NCBI RefSeq assembly: GCF_022809715.1
Contig: NZ_CP094460.1
Location: 1,426,001-1,490,000 of the forward strand
DNA: 64,000 bases
Direction: 5' to 3'
Origin: Burkholderia pyrrocinia
Lineage (GTDB): Bacteria; Pseudomonadota; Gammaproteobacteria; Burkholderiales; Burkholderiaceae
The translations under genes and the position numbers were made by a program. Positions 45,517 to 55,087 of this stretch are shown here, piece by piece. Position 1 is the first letter of the stretch, and each line of letters begins with the position of its first letter. The notes beneath the pieces were generated by a model. That model made no database searches. It was not told where the DNA came from and saw nothing but the letters and a program-made list of their open reading frames with translations.

Positions 45517-46482
45517 TTAGTCCTCGAATCGCATCCCGTGCCGCGCCTTCACCGCGGCGATCGACTTCAGCACCTCGGTGATGCACTCGTCGCGATAGCG
45601 TTCGAGCTCCTTGATGCTGCGCGTGCCCTGCTGTTCGGTCGTGCCTTCGACGACGCTGTCGATCAGCGCGTCGGTAAGCGTCGGCGCGACCAGCTTCGTC
45701 CACGGCAGTTCGAGCGCAGGGCCGAACTGCTGCATGAAGTGTCGCATGCCCGCGTCGCCGCCCGCCAGCGTGTAGGTCAGGAACGTGCCCATGAACGACC
45801 AGCGGATGCCCGCGCCGAAACGGATCGCGTCGTCGATCTCGCCGGTCGTCGCGACACCTTCGTTGACCAGGTGCAGCGCCTCGCGCCACAGCGCTTCGAG
45901 CAGCCGGTCCGCGATGAAGCCCGGCACTTCCTTGCGCACGTGCAGCGGCCGCATGCCGAGCTTGCGATAGATCTGCATCGCCGCTTCGACCGCTTCCGGC
46001 GACGTGCGCTCGCCGCCGAGCACCTCGACGAGCGGCAGCAGGTAGACCGGATTGAACGGATGGCCGACCACGCAGCGCTCCGGATGCGTCGCACGCGCGT
46101 AGAAATCCGTCGGCAGCAGCCCCGATGTCGACGACGCGATGATCGCGTCGGGCTTCGCCGCGCGGCTGATCTGCTCGTGCAGCTCGAGCTTCAACGCCTC
46201 GCGCTCGGGCGCGCTTTCCTGGATGAAATCGGCATCGGCGACGCACGCTTCGATCGTCGGCACGAACCGCAGCCGCGCGGGATCGGCGCCCGGCGCGAGG
46301 CCGACGCGTTCGAGCGCGGGCCACGCATTAGCGACGTTCGCGCGCAGCCGCTCTTCCGCGCCCGGCGCGGGGTCCCATACAACCACGTCCAAACCGTGGG
46401 CCAGCGCGCGGGAAATCCACCCGCTGCCGATCACGCCGGTGCCGATGGCGGCGAACGTCTTGATGTCGGTCTTCACAGCCAT
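45517..46482 (-). CDS. cdhA: L-carnitine dehydrogenase
   Basis: This 321-residue 3-hydroxyacyl-CoA-dehydrogenase-like enzyme has Rossmann '[29 protein letters not shown]', catalytic '[20 protein letters not shown]' and '[23 protein letters not shown]'. Carnitine dehydrogenases of this type oxidise L-carnitine to 3-dehydrocarnitine with NAD. Its neighbours CdhC-like and CdhB-like complete the route to glycine betaine. Confidence 0.9.
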   Translation of the reverse strand: MAVKTDIKTFAAIGTGVIGSGWISRALAHGLDVVVWDPAPGAEERLRANVANAWPALERVGLAPGADPARLRFVPTIEACVADADFIQESAPEREALKLELHEQISRAAKPDAIIASSTSGLLPTDFYARATHPERCVVGHPFNPVYLLPLVEVLGGERTSPEAVEAAMQIYRKLGMRPLHVRKEVPGFIADRLLEALWREALHLVNEGVATTGEIDDAIRFGAGIRWSFMGTFLTYTLAGGDAGMRHFMQQFGPALELPWTKLVAPTLTDALIDSVVEGTTEQQGTRSIKELERYRDECITEVLKSIAAVKARHGMRFED

Positions 46483-46566
46483 GTCAACGCATCCTTCGAA
46501 TCAGGGGAAATCGGTGGGCGGCCGCGCCCATGCGCGCCGCCCTGTCGTATCGGTCAGCGAAAAAAC

Positions 46567-47496
46567 TCACGCGAATTCGGCGATCGCGCGGCGTTCGAGC
46601 GGACGCTCGCCGCGCGCCGGCAAGCCGAGCTTGCGGCGGCCTTCGGCCGGCGTCAGCACGCGGCCGCCGAGCCGCTCGACGATCTCGCGTGCGCGCTCGA
46701 CGAGCGTGCCGTTGGTCGCATGCACGCCGCGGTCGAGCCAGATGTTGTCTTCGAGGCCAACGCGCACGTGGCCGCCGAGCAGCATCGCCTGCGCGACCAT
46801 CGGCATCTGCATGCGGCCGATCCCGAAGCCGGCCCAGTGCGCGCCCGGCGGCAGGTTGTCGACCATCGCCTTCATCGTGCCCGTATCGGCCGGCGCGCCC
46901 CACGGAATGCCGAGGCAAAGCTGGAACAGCGGCGGATCGTCGAGCAGCCCTTCCTTCAGCAACTGCTTCGCGAACCACAGATGGCCCGTATCGAAGATCT
47001 CCAGCTCCGGCTTCACGCCGAGCTCCTGGATGCGCTTCGCGCCGGCGCGCAACTGCGCGGGCGTCGACACGTAGATGTAGTCGCCGTCGCCGAAATTCAG
47101 CGTGCCGCAGTCGAGCGTGCAGATCTCGGGCAGCAGCTCCTCGACGTGCGCGAGTCGCGTGAGGCCGCCGACCAGATCGGTGCCCTTGCCGAAACGCATC
47201 GGGTCTTCGCCCGGGCCGATCTCGAGATCGCCGCCCATGCCGGCCGTCAGGTTGATGATCACGTCGACGTCGGCCGAGCGGATGCGGTCGACCACTTCGC
47301 GGTACAGGTTCGGGTCGCGGCTGCCGCGCCCCGTCTGCGGGTCGCGCACGTGGCAGTGCGCGACGGTGGCACCGGCCTTCGCGGCTTCGATCGCGGCGGC
47401 CGCGATCTCCTTCGGCGTGACCGGAATCGCCGGATGCTTGCCGACCGTATCGCCCGCGCCGGTGACGGCGCAGGTCACGATGACTTCATGGTTCAT
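46567..47496 (-). CDS. cdhC: BKACE-family 3-dehydrocarnitine cleavage enzyme
   Basis: This 309-residue BKACE (DUF849) protein begins [17 protein letters not shown] with metal-binding '[17 protein letters not shown]', then 'NLTAGMGGD' and '[17 protein letters not shown]', all typical. With acetyl-CoA it converts 3-dehydrocarnitine to acetoacetate and betainyl-CoA. Gene order with cdhA and cdhB matches the pseudomonad carnitine operon. Confidence 0.9.
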   Translation of the reverse strand: MNHEVIVTCAVTGAGDTVGKHPAIPVTPKEIAAAAIEAAKAGATVAHCHVRDPQTGRGSRDPNLYREVVDRIRSADVDVIINLTAGMGGDLEIGPGEDPMRFGKGTDLVGGLTRLAHVEELLPEICTLDCGTLNFGDGDYIYVSTPAQLRAGAKRIQELGVKPELEIFDTGHLWFAKQLLKEGLLDDPPLFQLCLGIPWGAPADTGTMKAMVDNLPPGAHWAGFGIGRMQMPMVAQAMLLGGHVRVGLEDNIWLDRGVHATNGTLVERAREIVERLGGRVLTPAEGRRKLGLPARGERPLERRAIAEFA

Positions 47497-47575
47497 GCTG
47501 TTTGCCTCGCTTGACTCTGGTTATTTCGCATTGCTGATGTTTCATCGGTGCACGCGTCGTGCAACGTGCAGGCCA

Positions 47576-48529
47576 TTACAGGCCGAGATACGCCTTGACC
47601 GCCGGCAAGCCGTCCTTGCCGTCGAACGTCTTGACGCCGGCGAGCCACGGATCGAGCACCTGCGGGTTCTTCTTCAGGTAGGCCTTCGCGGCGTCGGCCG
47701 GCTTCGTCTTGTTCATCACCGACTGCATCAGCTGGTTCTCGAGCTGCGTCGAGAAGCGCAGGTTCGTGACGAGCTTGCCCGCGTTCGGGCAGCGCGCGAT
47801 GAAGTCGGGCGCCGTCAGCGTGTACACGCGCGCTTCGCCGTAGTTCGGGCCGAACGACGCGTCGCCGCCGGACAGATAGTTCATGCTGAGCTGGATGTTC
47901 ATCGGATGCGGCTCCCAGCCGAGAAATACGACCCATTTCTTCTCGCGGATCGCGCGCTCGACCGTCACCAGCATCCCGGCCTCGCTCGATTCGACCAGCT
48001 TGAAGCCGCCGAGCCCGTACTGGTTCGTGTCGATCATCTTCTGGATCGTCGCGTTCGCGCTGCTGCCCGGCTCGATCCCGTAGATCTTGCCGTCGAGTTC
48101 CGCGCGATGCTTCGCGATGTCCTCGAAGGTCTTCAGGCCGGCCTGGTATTCGTAGCTCGGCACCGCGAGCGTGGCCTTCGCGCCGGACAGGTTCGGCGTT
48201 TCGACGACGTTGATCGACTTGCTGTCGAGGAACGGCTGGAGCTGTTTCTGCTGCACGGGCCACCAGTAGCCGAGCGACACGTCGAGCTGCTTGCTCTTCA
48301 GGCCGGCGAACGAGATCGGCACCGACGCGATCGTCGTGGTCGGCTTGTAGCCGAGCGCCTCGAACACGGTCGACGCGAGCGCCGTGGTCGACGTGATGTC
48401 GGTCCAGCCGATATCCGCGAAACGCACGGTGCGGCAGGTCGCGGCATCCGTTTCGGCACGCGCCGCGTTCGTGAACGCGGCGGTCGCCAGCACGGCCGCG
48501 ACAAGCGCGGCGATCTTCGTCGACTTCAT
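47576..48529 (-). CDS. caiX: carnitine ABC transporter substrate-binding protein CaiX
   Basis: This 317-residue periplasmic OpuAC-type protein has a signal peptide (MKSTKIAALVAAVLATAAF...ARA). It continues 'TVRFADIGWTDITSTTALASTVFEALGY', 'LGYWWPVQQKQLQPFL', 'KWVVFLGWEPHPMNIQLSMNYL', with the aromatic-box tryptophans that bind quaternary amines. CaiX delivers carnitine to a choline/betaine ABC core encoded elsewhere; no permease or ATPase gene adjoins it here. It is the first gene of the operon, so the promoter lies above 48529. Confidence 0.9.
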   Translation of the reverse strand: MKSTKIAALVAAVLATAAFTNAARAETDAATCRTVRFADIGWTDITSTTALASTVFEALGYKPTTTIASVPISFAGLKSKQLDVSLGYWWPVQQKQLQPFLDSKSINVVETPNLSGAKATLAVPSYEYQAGLKTFEDIAKHRAELDGKIYGIEPGSSANATIQKMIDTNQYGLGGFKLVESSEAGMLVTVERAIREKKWVVFLGWEPHPMNIQLSMNYLSGGDASFGPNYGEARVYTLTAPDFIARCPNAGKLVTNLRFSTQLENQLMQSVMNKTKPADAAKAYLKKNPQVLDPWLAGVKTFDGKDGLPAVKAYLGL

Positions 48530-49233
48530 GGTTCGGTTCCTCCCGTTGGGACGCGTGGCAGCCGGTGCGCGGGTGTGCGCCGACCTGCATCGTGGGAGTA
48601 AAAGTAACGAGCCATATTGGCCGCGAGAAGACCGGCGGCGACCTGTTCTTGACTATTTGCGACTATGGGTGGAAACCACTAGGTTTTTGTAGAGGCTTGA
48701 TGGGTGGGGTTTTCGCGCGTGTTTTTGAAGAAACCGGCTTGTCCACATGCGGCGCGAGGCTTTCGATTCTGTCGGAAGCGGCGGGATACCGATGCGGCTT
48801 CGGGCTCGGGGCGCTGGAGCCGCACGGATGAATTGGACAGGTCAGCCTCGCGGCTTCCGCAGCGCGATGAGCCGCATGTTGGAAAGCCGTCCGTTCGTCG
48901 AAACAGGCGGCTACACAATCATCCCGCGAGCCATCGTTGCTCGAACCATCGTGCTTGCCCTTCCTCCAGCAGCCGAAAGGCTATTTCACATTACGGAACC
49001 CACGTCGAATTCCCGCGGCATCTCTTTTTCGCCGCTTGAAAACTTGTTTTGCATCGCAAAAATCGCCACGTATCCCATTGAAAAATAACAGAAATTTATG
49101 TCTTATGTCTTATATAAGACATCCCCAAAAGCGCATCGGGCGGCGTTACTATTCAGTCATGCAGTTCGCTTCGACATACGGAGCGCCACGCTCAACCATT
49201 TACTCAAACGCGCTTTGCTCCCAGGAGATTGAC
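48530..49233. other. divergent intergenic region between caiX and aceA
   Basis: About 700 bp. The caiX side holds no site I can assign, although a GbdR/CdhR-type operator would be expected. The aceA side is AT-rich after 49060 and contains the palindrome at 49105-49122. No gene is supported; open frames here lack homology and ribosome-binding sites. Confidence 0.35.
49098..49122. promoter_or_regulatory. ATGTCTTAT/ATAAGACAT palindrome with extra half-site
   Basis: A perfect 18-bp palindrome ATGTCTTATATAAGACAT spans 49105-49122, and an overlapping direct half-site ATGTCTTA lies at 49098-49105. It sits about 110 bases before the isocitrate lyase start and includes a TATATAA that could be part of a -10 region. 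Probably the operator of a glyoxylate- or acetate-responsive regulator (inferred). Confidence 0.6.
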
Positions 49234-50814
49234 ATGGCCCAGTATCAAGACGACATCAAGGCAGTTGCCGGTTTGAAAGAAAACCACGGCAGCGCGTGGA
49301 ATGCCATCAGCCCCGAGTACGCCGCCCGCATGCGTGCGCAGAACAAGTTCAAGACGGGTCTGGACATCGCGAAGTACACCGCCAAGATCATGCGCGCCGA
49401 CATGGCCGCCTACGATGCCGACCCGGCGAAGTACACGCAGTCGCTGGGTTGCTGGCACGGCTTCATCGGCCAGCAGAAGATGATCTCCATCAAGAAGCAC
49501 TTCAACAGCACCGAACGCCGCTACCTTTACCTGTCCGGCTGGATGGTGGCCGCGCTGCGCTCCGAGTTCGGCCCGCTGCCGGACCAGTCGATGCACGAAA
49601 AAACCTCCGTCAGCGCGCTGATCCGCGAGCTGTACACGTTCCTGCGCCAGGCCGACGCCCGTGAACTGGGCGGCCTGTTCCGCGAACTCGACGCGGCCGA
49701 AGGCGCTGCGAAGGCCGCCATCCAGGAAAAAATCGACAACCACGTGACGCACGTCGTGCCGATCATCGCCGACATCGACGCGGGCTTCGGCAACGCGGAA
49801 GCCACGTACCTGCTGGCCAAGCAGTTCATCGAAGCGGGCGCATGCTGCATCCAGATCGAAAACCAGGTGTCCGACGAGAAGCAGTGCGGCCACCAGGACG
49901 GCAAGGTCACCGTGCCGCACGAGGACTTCCTGGCGAAGATCCGCGCGATCCGCTACGCGTTCCTGGAACTGGGCGTGGACGACGGCATCATCGTGGCCCG
50001 TACCGACTCGCTGGGCGCCGGCCTGACCAAGCAGATCGCCGTGACCAACACGCCGGGCGACCTGGGCGATCAATACAACTCGTTCCTCGATTGCGAAGAA
50101 CTGTCGGCCGACCAACTGGGCAACGGTGACGTCGTCATCAAGCGCGACGGCAAGCTGCTGCGTCCGAAGCGCCTGCCGAGCAACCTGTTCCAGTTCCGCG
50201 CCGGCACGGGCGAAGCGCGCTGCGTGCTGGATTGCGTCACCGCACTGCAAAACGGCGCCGACCTGCTGTGGATCGAAACCGAAAAACCGCATATCGCGCA
50301 GATCGGCGGCATGGTCAGCGAGATTCGCAAAGTCATCCCGAACGCGAAGCTGGTGTACAACAACAGCCCGTCGTTCAACTGGACGCTGAATTTCCGTCAG
50401 CAGGCGTACGACGCGATGAAGGCCGAGGGCAAGGATGTGTCGGCATACGATCGCGCGCAGCTGATGAGCGTGGAATACGACCAGACCGAACTGGCGGCAC
50501 TCGCCGACGAGAAGATCCGCACGTTCCAGGCAGATGCATCGCGCGAAGCCGGTATCTTCCACCACCTGATCACGCTGCCGACGTACCACACCGCCGCGCT
50601 GTCGACCGACAACCTGGCCAAGGAATACTTCGGCGACCAGGGCATGCTCGGTTACGTGGCTGGCGTGCAGCGCAAGGAAATCCGCCAGGGCATCGCCTGC
50701 GTGAAGCACCAGAACATGTCCGGCTCGGACATCGGCGACGACCACAAGGAATATTTCAGCGGCGAAGCGGCGCTGAAGGCGGCGGGTAAAGACAACACGA
50801 TGAACCAGTTCTGA
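49234..50814 (+). CDS. aceA: isocitrate lyase (long type)
   Basis: This 526-residue enzyme splits isocitrate into glyoxylate and succinate, the entry step of the glyoxylate shunt. Motifs: 'PIIADIDAGFGNAEATYLLAKQFIEAG', catalytic 'VSDEKQCGHQDGKVTVPHEDF' (KQCGH variant of KKCGH), 'IIVARTDSLGAGLT' and 'KLVYNNSPSFNWTLNFR'. Length and motif fit the long pseudomonad-type lyase rather than the 430-residue E. coli type. ATG 49234 follows AGGAG. Acetyl-CoA and acetoacetate from the neighbouring carnitine route would call for this enzyme. Confidence 0.95.
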   Translation: MAQYQDDIKAVAGLKENHGSAWNAISPEYAARMRAQNKFKTGLDIAKYTAKIMRADMAAYDADPAKYTQSLGCWHGFIGQQKMISIKKHFNSTERRYLYLSGWMVAALRSEFGPLPDQSMHEKTSVSALIRELYTFLRQADARELGGLFRELDAAEGAAKAAIQEKIDNHVTHVVPIIADIDAGFGNAEATYLLAKQFIEAGACCIQIENQVSDEKQCGHQDGKVTVPHEDFLAKIRAIRYAFLELGVDDGIIVARTDSLGAGLTKQIAVTNTPGDLGDQYNSFLDCEELSADQLGNGDVVIKRDGKLLRPKRLPSNLFQFRAGTGEARCVLDCVTALQNGADLLWIETEKPHIAQIGGMVSEIRKVIPNAKLVYNNSPSFNWTLNFRQQAYDAMKAEGKDVSAYDRAQLMSVEYDQTELAALADEKIRTFQADASREAGIFHHLITLPTYHTAALSTDNLAKEYFGDQGMLGYVAGVQRKEIRQGIACVKHQNMSGSDIGDDHKEYFSGEAALKAAGKDNTMNQF

Positions 50815-50836
50815 TACCGGTCATACCCGAAGCGAA

Positions 50837-50866
50837 ACGCCAGCCCAGCCGGGCTGGCGTTTTTTT
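50837..50866 (+). terminator. intrinsic terminator of aceA
   Basis: ACGCCAGCCC (50837-50846) pairs with GGGCTGGCGT (50851-50860) around AGCC, followed by seven Ts (50860-50866). Confidence 0.92.
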
Positions 50867-50876
50867 ATTCGGGCAG

Positions 50877-51176
50877 TCATTCCTCCGCGGAAACCCCCTT
50901 CACCACCCGCACAAACGCGTCCGCCAGCACCGTCGGCTCGACCGGCAACACCAGCGCGCAAACCGACTTTGCGTCGTCGTCCGAAATCGGCACGAACACG
51001 ACACCGTCGATCCCGAGACTGGCCATCCGCTCCGGCACGATCGCCACACCTCGCCCGGCCGCGACGAGCTTCAGCATCGACGTTTTCGGGGACACGATCC
51101 GCGCCGCTGCCGGTACAAAGCCCCGCTTCAGACAAAGATCGATCACGGCGCCCGCCACGCGCCCCGGCCACTCAGA
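50877..51176 (-). pseudogene. truncated LysR-type regulator (C-terminal remnant)
   Basis: About 95 codons encode the end of a LysR substrate-binding domain: 'WPGRVAGAVIDLCLKRGFVP', 'IVSPKTSMLKLVAAGRGVAIVPERM', ending 'ADAFVRVVKGVSAEE'. The DNA-binding half is missing. Reading upstream, the frame runs straight into the 3' end of the porin gene, so a deletion or recombination has probably joined the two. GTG 51158 could start a short protein, but it would lack DNA binding. Confidence 0.75.
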
Positions 51177-52389
51177 AGTTATGCTTCACCCCGACCGTCA
51201 CCGACAGCTGCCGGCTGCCGGTCGCATTCGGCAGGTTCGGAATCTGCGCATAGTTCGCCGCGCCGCCCGTCGCCGGGTCGATGCCGATCCCGCGACCTGC
51301 CGCCTTCTGGAAAATGCCGACCGTATAGAGCGACGTCCGCTTCGACAGGTTATAGGTCATGCCCAGGTTGACCTGATGAAACTTCGGCGAGCCGTTTGCA
51401 TCCGTCTTCATCGAGTTGTAGATATAGGCCGCACCCAGCATGAACGCCGGCGTCACCGAAAACGTCGTGTTGACCTCGACGATGTCGAAGCGCGCATCGG
51501 CACCGTGCGGATGGGCGGCATCGGCGAAATACCGGCTGTCGTCGAGCGTCGTATGCGTGTAGACGACACCGACCGTCGCCGGCCCGATCGCATACGAGCC
51601 GCCCGCGCCGATCGCTTTCAATGCGCGCGCATCCTGCAGCTTGCAATACATCGCCGCCGGATTCGAGCACGCGAAATCGCCGATATAACCCCGCGCGCCG
51701 CCGAGCGCCGCGTCGAGCGGATGATTCAGGTCGAGCGCGCCGACGCCGAACGAAAATGGCGCGTTGTTGTAGCTCGCGGCCAGCGCCCATCCGCGCTGCC
51801 GGGAAAAATCGCCGGCGACACCGCCGAACGAAAACGTGCCGCTGAACGAGAATCCCGCCATCACGGGGCTCGCGTACTGCACCGCGCTGTTCAGGTTGAG
51901 TGCGGCGTTGAGGTTGTCGACGTCGCCGATGTGGGCGCCGAACAGCGTGGCCCACGGAACGCTCGATGCGTAAGGTGCGAGCGTGGTCGTGTACGAGTCG
52001 AACTGCCGGCCGACGGTCAACGTCCCGTAGCGATCGTTCGACAAGCCGACCCACGCATTCTGGTTGAACAGCGTATCGGTCTGCAGCAAGCTGCCGTTGT
52101 TCATCCAGAAGCTGTTCTCGAGCTTGAACGTGACGGCCGTGCCGCCGCCGATATCCTCGCTGCCCGTCAGGCCGATGCGCGACGGCGCGCTCGCGCCGCC
52201 CGTCATCTGCCACGCATGCCCGCCGCGCACCGCGCCGTCGGCCCCGGTCGTCTGCACGTTGTTCGTGTACGTGATGCCGGTATCCACATCGCCGTACAGC
52301 GTGACGCTGCTCAATGCATGCGCGCCCTGCGTGACGGCGAGCGCCGCCACCGCCGCCGCGATCCTGCGCGGCGTCGTCAGATCCTTCAT
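51172..52389 (-). CDS. Gram-negative porin
   Basis: This 405-residue outer-membrane protein of the Burkholderia porin (Porin_4/OmpC-like) family has a signal peptide ending AHA. The mature start is 'SSVTLYGDVDTGITYTNNVQ', then 'SRIGLTGSEDIGGGTAVTFKLENSF' and 'NQNAWVGLSNDRYGTLTVGRQF'. It has many beta-strands and ends in Phe (GVKHNF), as needed for BAM assembly. It is last in the same direction as the aau cluster and may admit amine substrates (inferred). Confidence 0.93.
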   Translation of the reverse strand: MKDLTTPRRIAAAVAALAVTQGAHALSSVTLYGDVDTGITYTNNVQTTGADGAVRGGHAWQMTGGASAPSRIGLTGSEDIGGGTAVTFKLENSFWMNNGSLLQTDTLFNQNAWVGLSNDRYGTLTVGRQFDSYTTTLAPYASSVPWATLFGAHIGDVDNLNAALNLNSAVQYASPVMAGFSFSGTFSFGGVAGDFSRQRGWALAASYNNAPFSFGVGALDLNHPLDAALGGARGYIGDFACSNPAAMYCKLQDARALKAIGAGGSYAIGPATVGVVYTHTTLDDSRYFADAAHPHGADARFDIVEVNTTFSVTPAFMLGAAYIYNSMKTDANGSPKFHQVNLGMTYNLSKRTSLYTVGIFQKAAGRGIGIDPATGGAANYAQIPNLPNATGSRQLSVTVGVKHNF

Positions 52390-52502
52390 CGATCATCCCC
52401 CCTGATGCGTCGTATCCGTGTCGCGACCGTGTGCCGGAGCCCGAACGCGCCGGCCGGTTGGCGCGAGCGTTGCCGGCGCCCCGGCAACGCTCGCATCTGC
52501 GC

Positions 52503-54014
52503 TTACGCGTAGTTCATCATCACCGACTTGCTTTCCGTGTACTGGTCGATCACCGCGCGACCGAGTTCACGGCCGAAACCCGACTGCTTCATCCCGCCGA
52601 ACGGCATCGCGTTGTCGAGCAGCGAATGGCAGTTGACCCACACCGTGCCGGCTGCAATACGCGGGATGAGCTTGTGAATCGCGGAAAGGTCGTTCGACCA
52701 GATGCTCGCGCCGAGACCATACGGCGTGTCGTTCGCGAGCCGCACGGCCGTGTCGACATCGTCGAACGGCATCGCGACGAGCACCGGCCCGAAGATCTCC
52801 TCGCGCACGACGCGCATCGCCTGCGTCGTATCGACCAGCACGGTCGGCTCGACGAAGAAGCCGGGGCCATCGATCGCACGGCCGCCCGCGGCAGCGCGTG
52901 CGCCTTCTTCGAACCCCGAATCGATATAGCCGCACACGCGCTCGCGCTGCTTCGCCGATACGAGCGGGCCGATCTGCGTCGACGGGTCCATCCCCGGGCC
53001 GATCTTCAGGCTCGCGGCGATCTTCGCGACGCGTTCGATCAGGCCGTCGAACACCTTCGCATGGATGTATGCGCGCGAACCGGCCGTGCACACCTGCCCC
53101 TGGTTGAAGAAGATCGCGTTCGCAACGCCCAGCGCGGCCTTGTCGAGATCGACGTCGGGCAGCACGATCACCGGCGACTTGCCGCCGAGTTCGAGCGACA
53201 TCCGCGTCATGTTGTCGAGCGCCGCGTGGCCGATCGTCTTGCCCGTTTGCGTCGAGCCGGTGAACGCGATCTTGTCGATGCGCGGATCGCGCGACAATGC
53301 GGCGCCGGCGGTATGGCCGTAACCGGTGACGATATTGACGACGCCGTCCGGGAAACCGGCCTGCTGAATCAATTCACCGAGCCGCAACGCGCTCAGCGGC
53401 GTATCTTCCGCGGGCTTCAGCACGATGGTGCAACCGGTTGCGAGTGCGGGAGCGATCTTCCATGCCGCCATCAACAGCGGGAAATTCCACGGAATGATTG
53501 CGCCAACGACGCCGACGGGCTCCTTGCGCGTATAGGTGAAGACTTCGCTGTCCGGCATGTACGGCATGCCCGCATCGATCACGCTGCCTTCGATCTTCGT
53601 CGCCCAGCCGGCCATGTAGCGAAAGCACTGCGCTGCCATCGCGACGTCGAGCCCTTGCGCGACCATCACCGGCTTGCCGTTGTCGAGCGATTCGATTTCG
53701 GCAAGTTCGCGCGCATTGGCTTCGATCAGGTCGGCGAGCTCGAGCAGCAGGCGCTCGCGGTCGGTGGTCTTCGCGGTGCGCCACGGCCCCGCGTCGAATG
53801 CGCGCCGCGCGGCGGCAACGGCCTGCTGCACGTCGCGTTCGTCCGCTTCGGGAACGCGTGCGATCACGGTGCCGTCGGCCGGGTTCACGACGTCGATCTG
53901 CCGGCCCGACGCGGCGTCGGTCCACTCGGCACCGATCAACATCTTCTTCGGCTTCGCGAGAAACGCGCGGGTTGCGTCGAGCAACGGGAATGTTTCGTTC
54001 GTCTCCATGTTCAC
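52503..54014 (-). CDS. NAD-dependent aldehyde dehydrogenase (aryl/phenylacetaldehyde type)
   Basis: This 503-residue ALDH has 'GVVGAIIPWNFPLLMAAWKIAPAL', 'IAFTGSTQTGK', the catalytic Glu in 'LELGGKSP' and the catalytic Cys in 'FFNQGQVCTAGSR'. It lies behind the aromatic amine dehydrogenase genes, so it should oxidise the released aldehydes (for example phenylacetaldehyde) to acids. Start MNMETNETFPLLDATRAF at 54014. Confidence 0.9.
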   Translation of the reverse strand: MNMETNETFPLLDATRAFLAKPKKMLIGAEWTDAASGRQIDVVNPADGTVIARVPEADERDVQQAVAAARRAFDAGPWRTAKTTDRERLLLELADLIEANARELAEIESLDNGKPVMVAQGLDVAMAAQCFRYMAGWATKIEGSVIDAGMPYMPDSEVFTYTRKEPVGVVGAIIPWNFPLLMAAWKIAPALATGCTIVLKPAEDTPLSALRLGELIQQAGFPDGVVNIVTGYGHTAGAALSRDPRIDKIAFTGSTQTGKTIGHAALDNMTRMSLELGGKSPVIVLPDVDLDKAALGVANAIFFNQGQVCTAGSRAYIHAKVFDGLIERVAKIAASLKIGPGMDPSTQIGPLVSAKQRERVCGYIDSGFEEGARAAAGGRAIDGPGFFVEPTVLVDTTQAMRVVREEIFGPVLVAMPFDDVDTAVRLANDTPYGLGASIWSNDLSAIHKLIPRIAAGTVWVNCHSLLDNAMPFGGMKQSGFGRELGRAVIDQYTESKSVMMNYA

Positions 54015-54038
54015 TCCTCGATTTCTTGATTGAGTCGA

Positions 54039-54590
54039 TCAGTAGCGATCCGTGACGCCGTCGATCCCGCGTTCCTGCAACGCGCGGACGAGGCCGGCGC
54101 GCACGGTCGCGACGTCGGAAAAAGCAGGCCGGCGGTGCGCGGCGACTTCGGCGGCCGTATAGGGCTTGAAGTCGCGCGGCAGCGCATCGCGGTTCATCGT
54201 CGTGAGCACCCAGTTGAGTACGTCGGCCAGATCCTGATCCGACAGCGCCGAGTTCGACGCGCCGGGCACGCGCATCACGTATTCGCGCCCGGCCGGCAGA
54301 TGCGTGAAATAGCCGAGCGAGTTCGCGAGCGGAGGAACCTTGCCGGGAATGCCGCCGCCCGTCGCCGTGTGGCAGCCCATGCAGTTGAGCACCCAGTGCT
54401 GCCGCGCGAGCGCCGCGTCGGCCGCACCGTCTGCATGCGCGGGCGCAGCGGACACGCATGCGACAGCGCCGACAAGCAGCAACAGCGACGACATGCGATG
54501 CGACAAGCCGCCGACCCGAGATGCCGCCTTCGACGTGCGCCGTGCGTGCTGCATCGGCTCGCCAACGCGCGATGCCCAGGCGACGTTCAC
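54039..54590 (-). CDS. cytochrome c (single haem)
   Basis: A periplasmic c-type cytochrome of about 183 residues with one haem site, CMGCH, in 'HWVLNCMGCHTATGGGIPGK' and a candidate Met ligand ('REYVMRVPGASNSALSDQDL'). The N-terminus ends in a signal segment 'MSSLLLLVGAVACVSAAPAHA'. GTG 54590 overlaps the preceding stop (GTGA) and suits translational coupling; ATG 54554 and ATG 54494 are alternatives, the last giving a conventional signal peptide. It probably takes electrons from the amine dehydrogenase. Confidence 0.85.
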   Translation of the reverse strand: MNVAWASRVGEPMQHARRTSKAASRVGGLSHRMSSLLLLVGAVACVSAAPAHADGAADAALARQHWVLNCMGCHTATGGGIPGKVPPLANSLGYFTHLPAGREYVMRVPGASNSALSDQDLADVLNWVLTTMNRDALPRDFKPYTAAEVAAHRRPAFSDVATVRAGLVRALQERGIDGVTDRY

Positions 54591-55087
54591 AGGCCCAGCC
54601 CCTTGACCACCACGGCGCGTTGCGCATGAACGGCCGTGCCGTCCATCTCCTTCGCACGCGCCGCACGGATCTCGGCCGCCGTGAACGGATTCGCGTTGCC
54701 TTGCCGTGCATCGAGGTCGAACACGACGTAGTTGAGCACGTGCGCGATATCGTCGTCGCTCGCGCTCGCAAACGACGGCATCTTGAAGTTGTAGCTCTTG
54801 TCGTGCACCTTGATCTCGCCGAACATTCCGTGCAGCAACGTCGCGACCAGTTGCGCACGCCCGGCTTCGGCCGCCGCGTACTTGCCCGGATACTCGGTCA
54901 GCGGCGGCGCGAGGCCGTCCTGCCCCTTGCCGCCCGCTTGGTGGCACACCGCGCACTGCGCGTCGAACAGGCTCTTGCCGGCCGGGTAATGCACGGCCTG
55001 CTGCGCGCCGGCGATGCCCGGCAACGCGATTGCCGCAATGGTCGCCACGCACGCGACGACGATTTTTCCAGCGTGCCTCACTTTCAT
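54587..55087 (-). CDS. cytochrome c (single haem)
   Basis: This 166-residue secreted cytochrome has a signal peptide (MKVRHAGKIVVACVATIAAI...AGA) and haem motif C45-A-V-C48-H49. A later Met in 'NFKMPSFASASDDDIAHVLNYV' is a likely axial ligand. Its start overlaps the aauA stop (ATGA). It is the probable primary electron acceptor of the tryptophan-tryptophylquinone enzyme, working with the next cytochrome. Confidence 0.88.
   Translation of the reverse strand: MKVRHAGKIVVACVATIAAIALPGIAGAQQAVHYPAGKSLFDAQCAVCHQAGGKGQDGLAPPLTEYPGKYAAAEAGRAQLVATLLHGMFGEIKVHDKSYNFKMPSFASASDDDIAHVLNYVVFDLDARQGNANPFTAAEIRAARAKEMDGTAVHAQRAVVVKGLGL

Noticed and set aside
49204..50745. 513-codon minus-strand frame antisense to aceA
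   Set aside because: Mirror of a highly conserved enzyme gene; no ribosome-binding site or motif.
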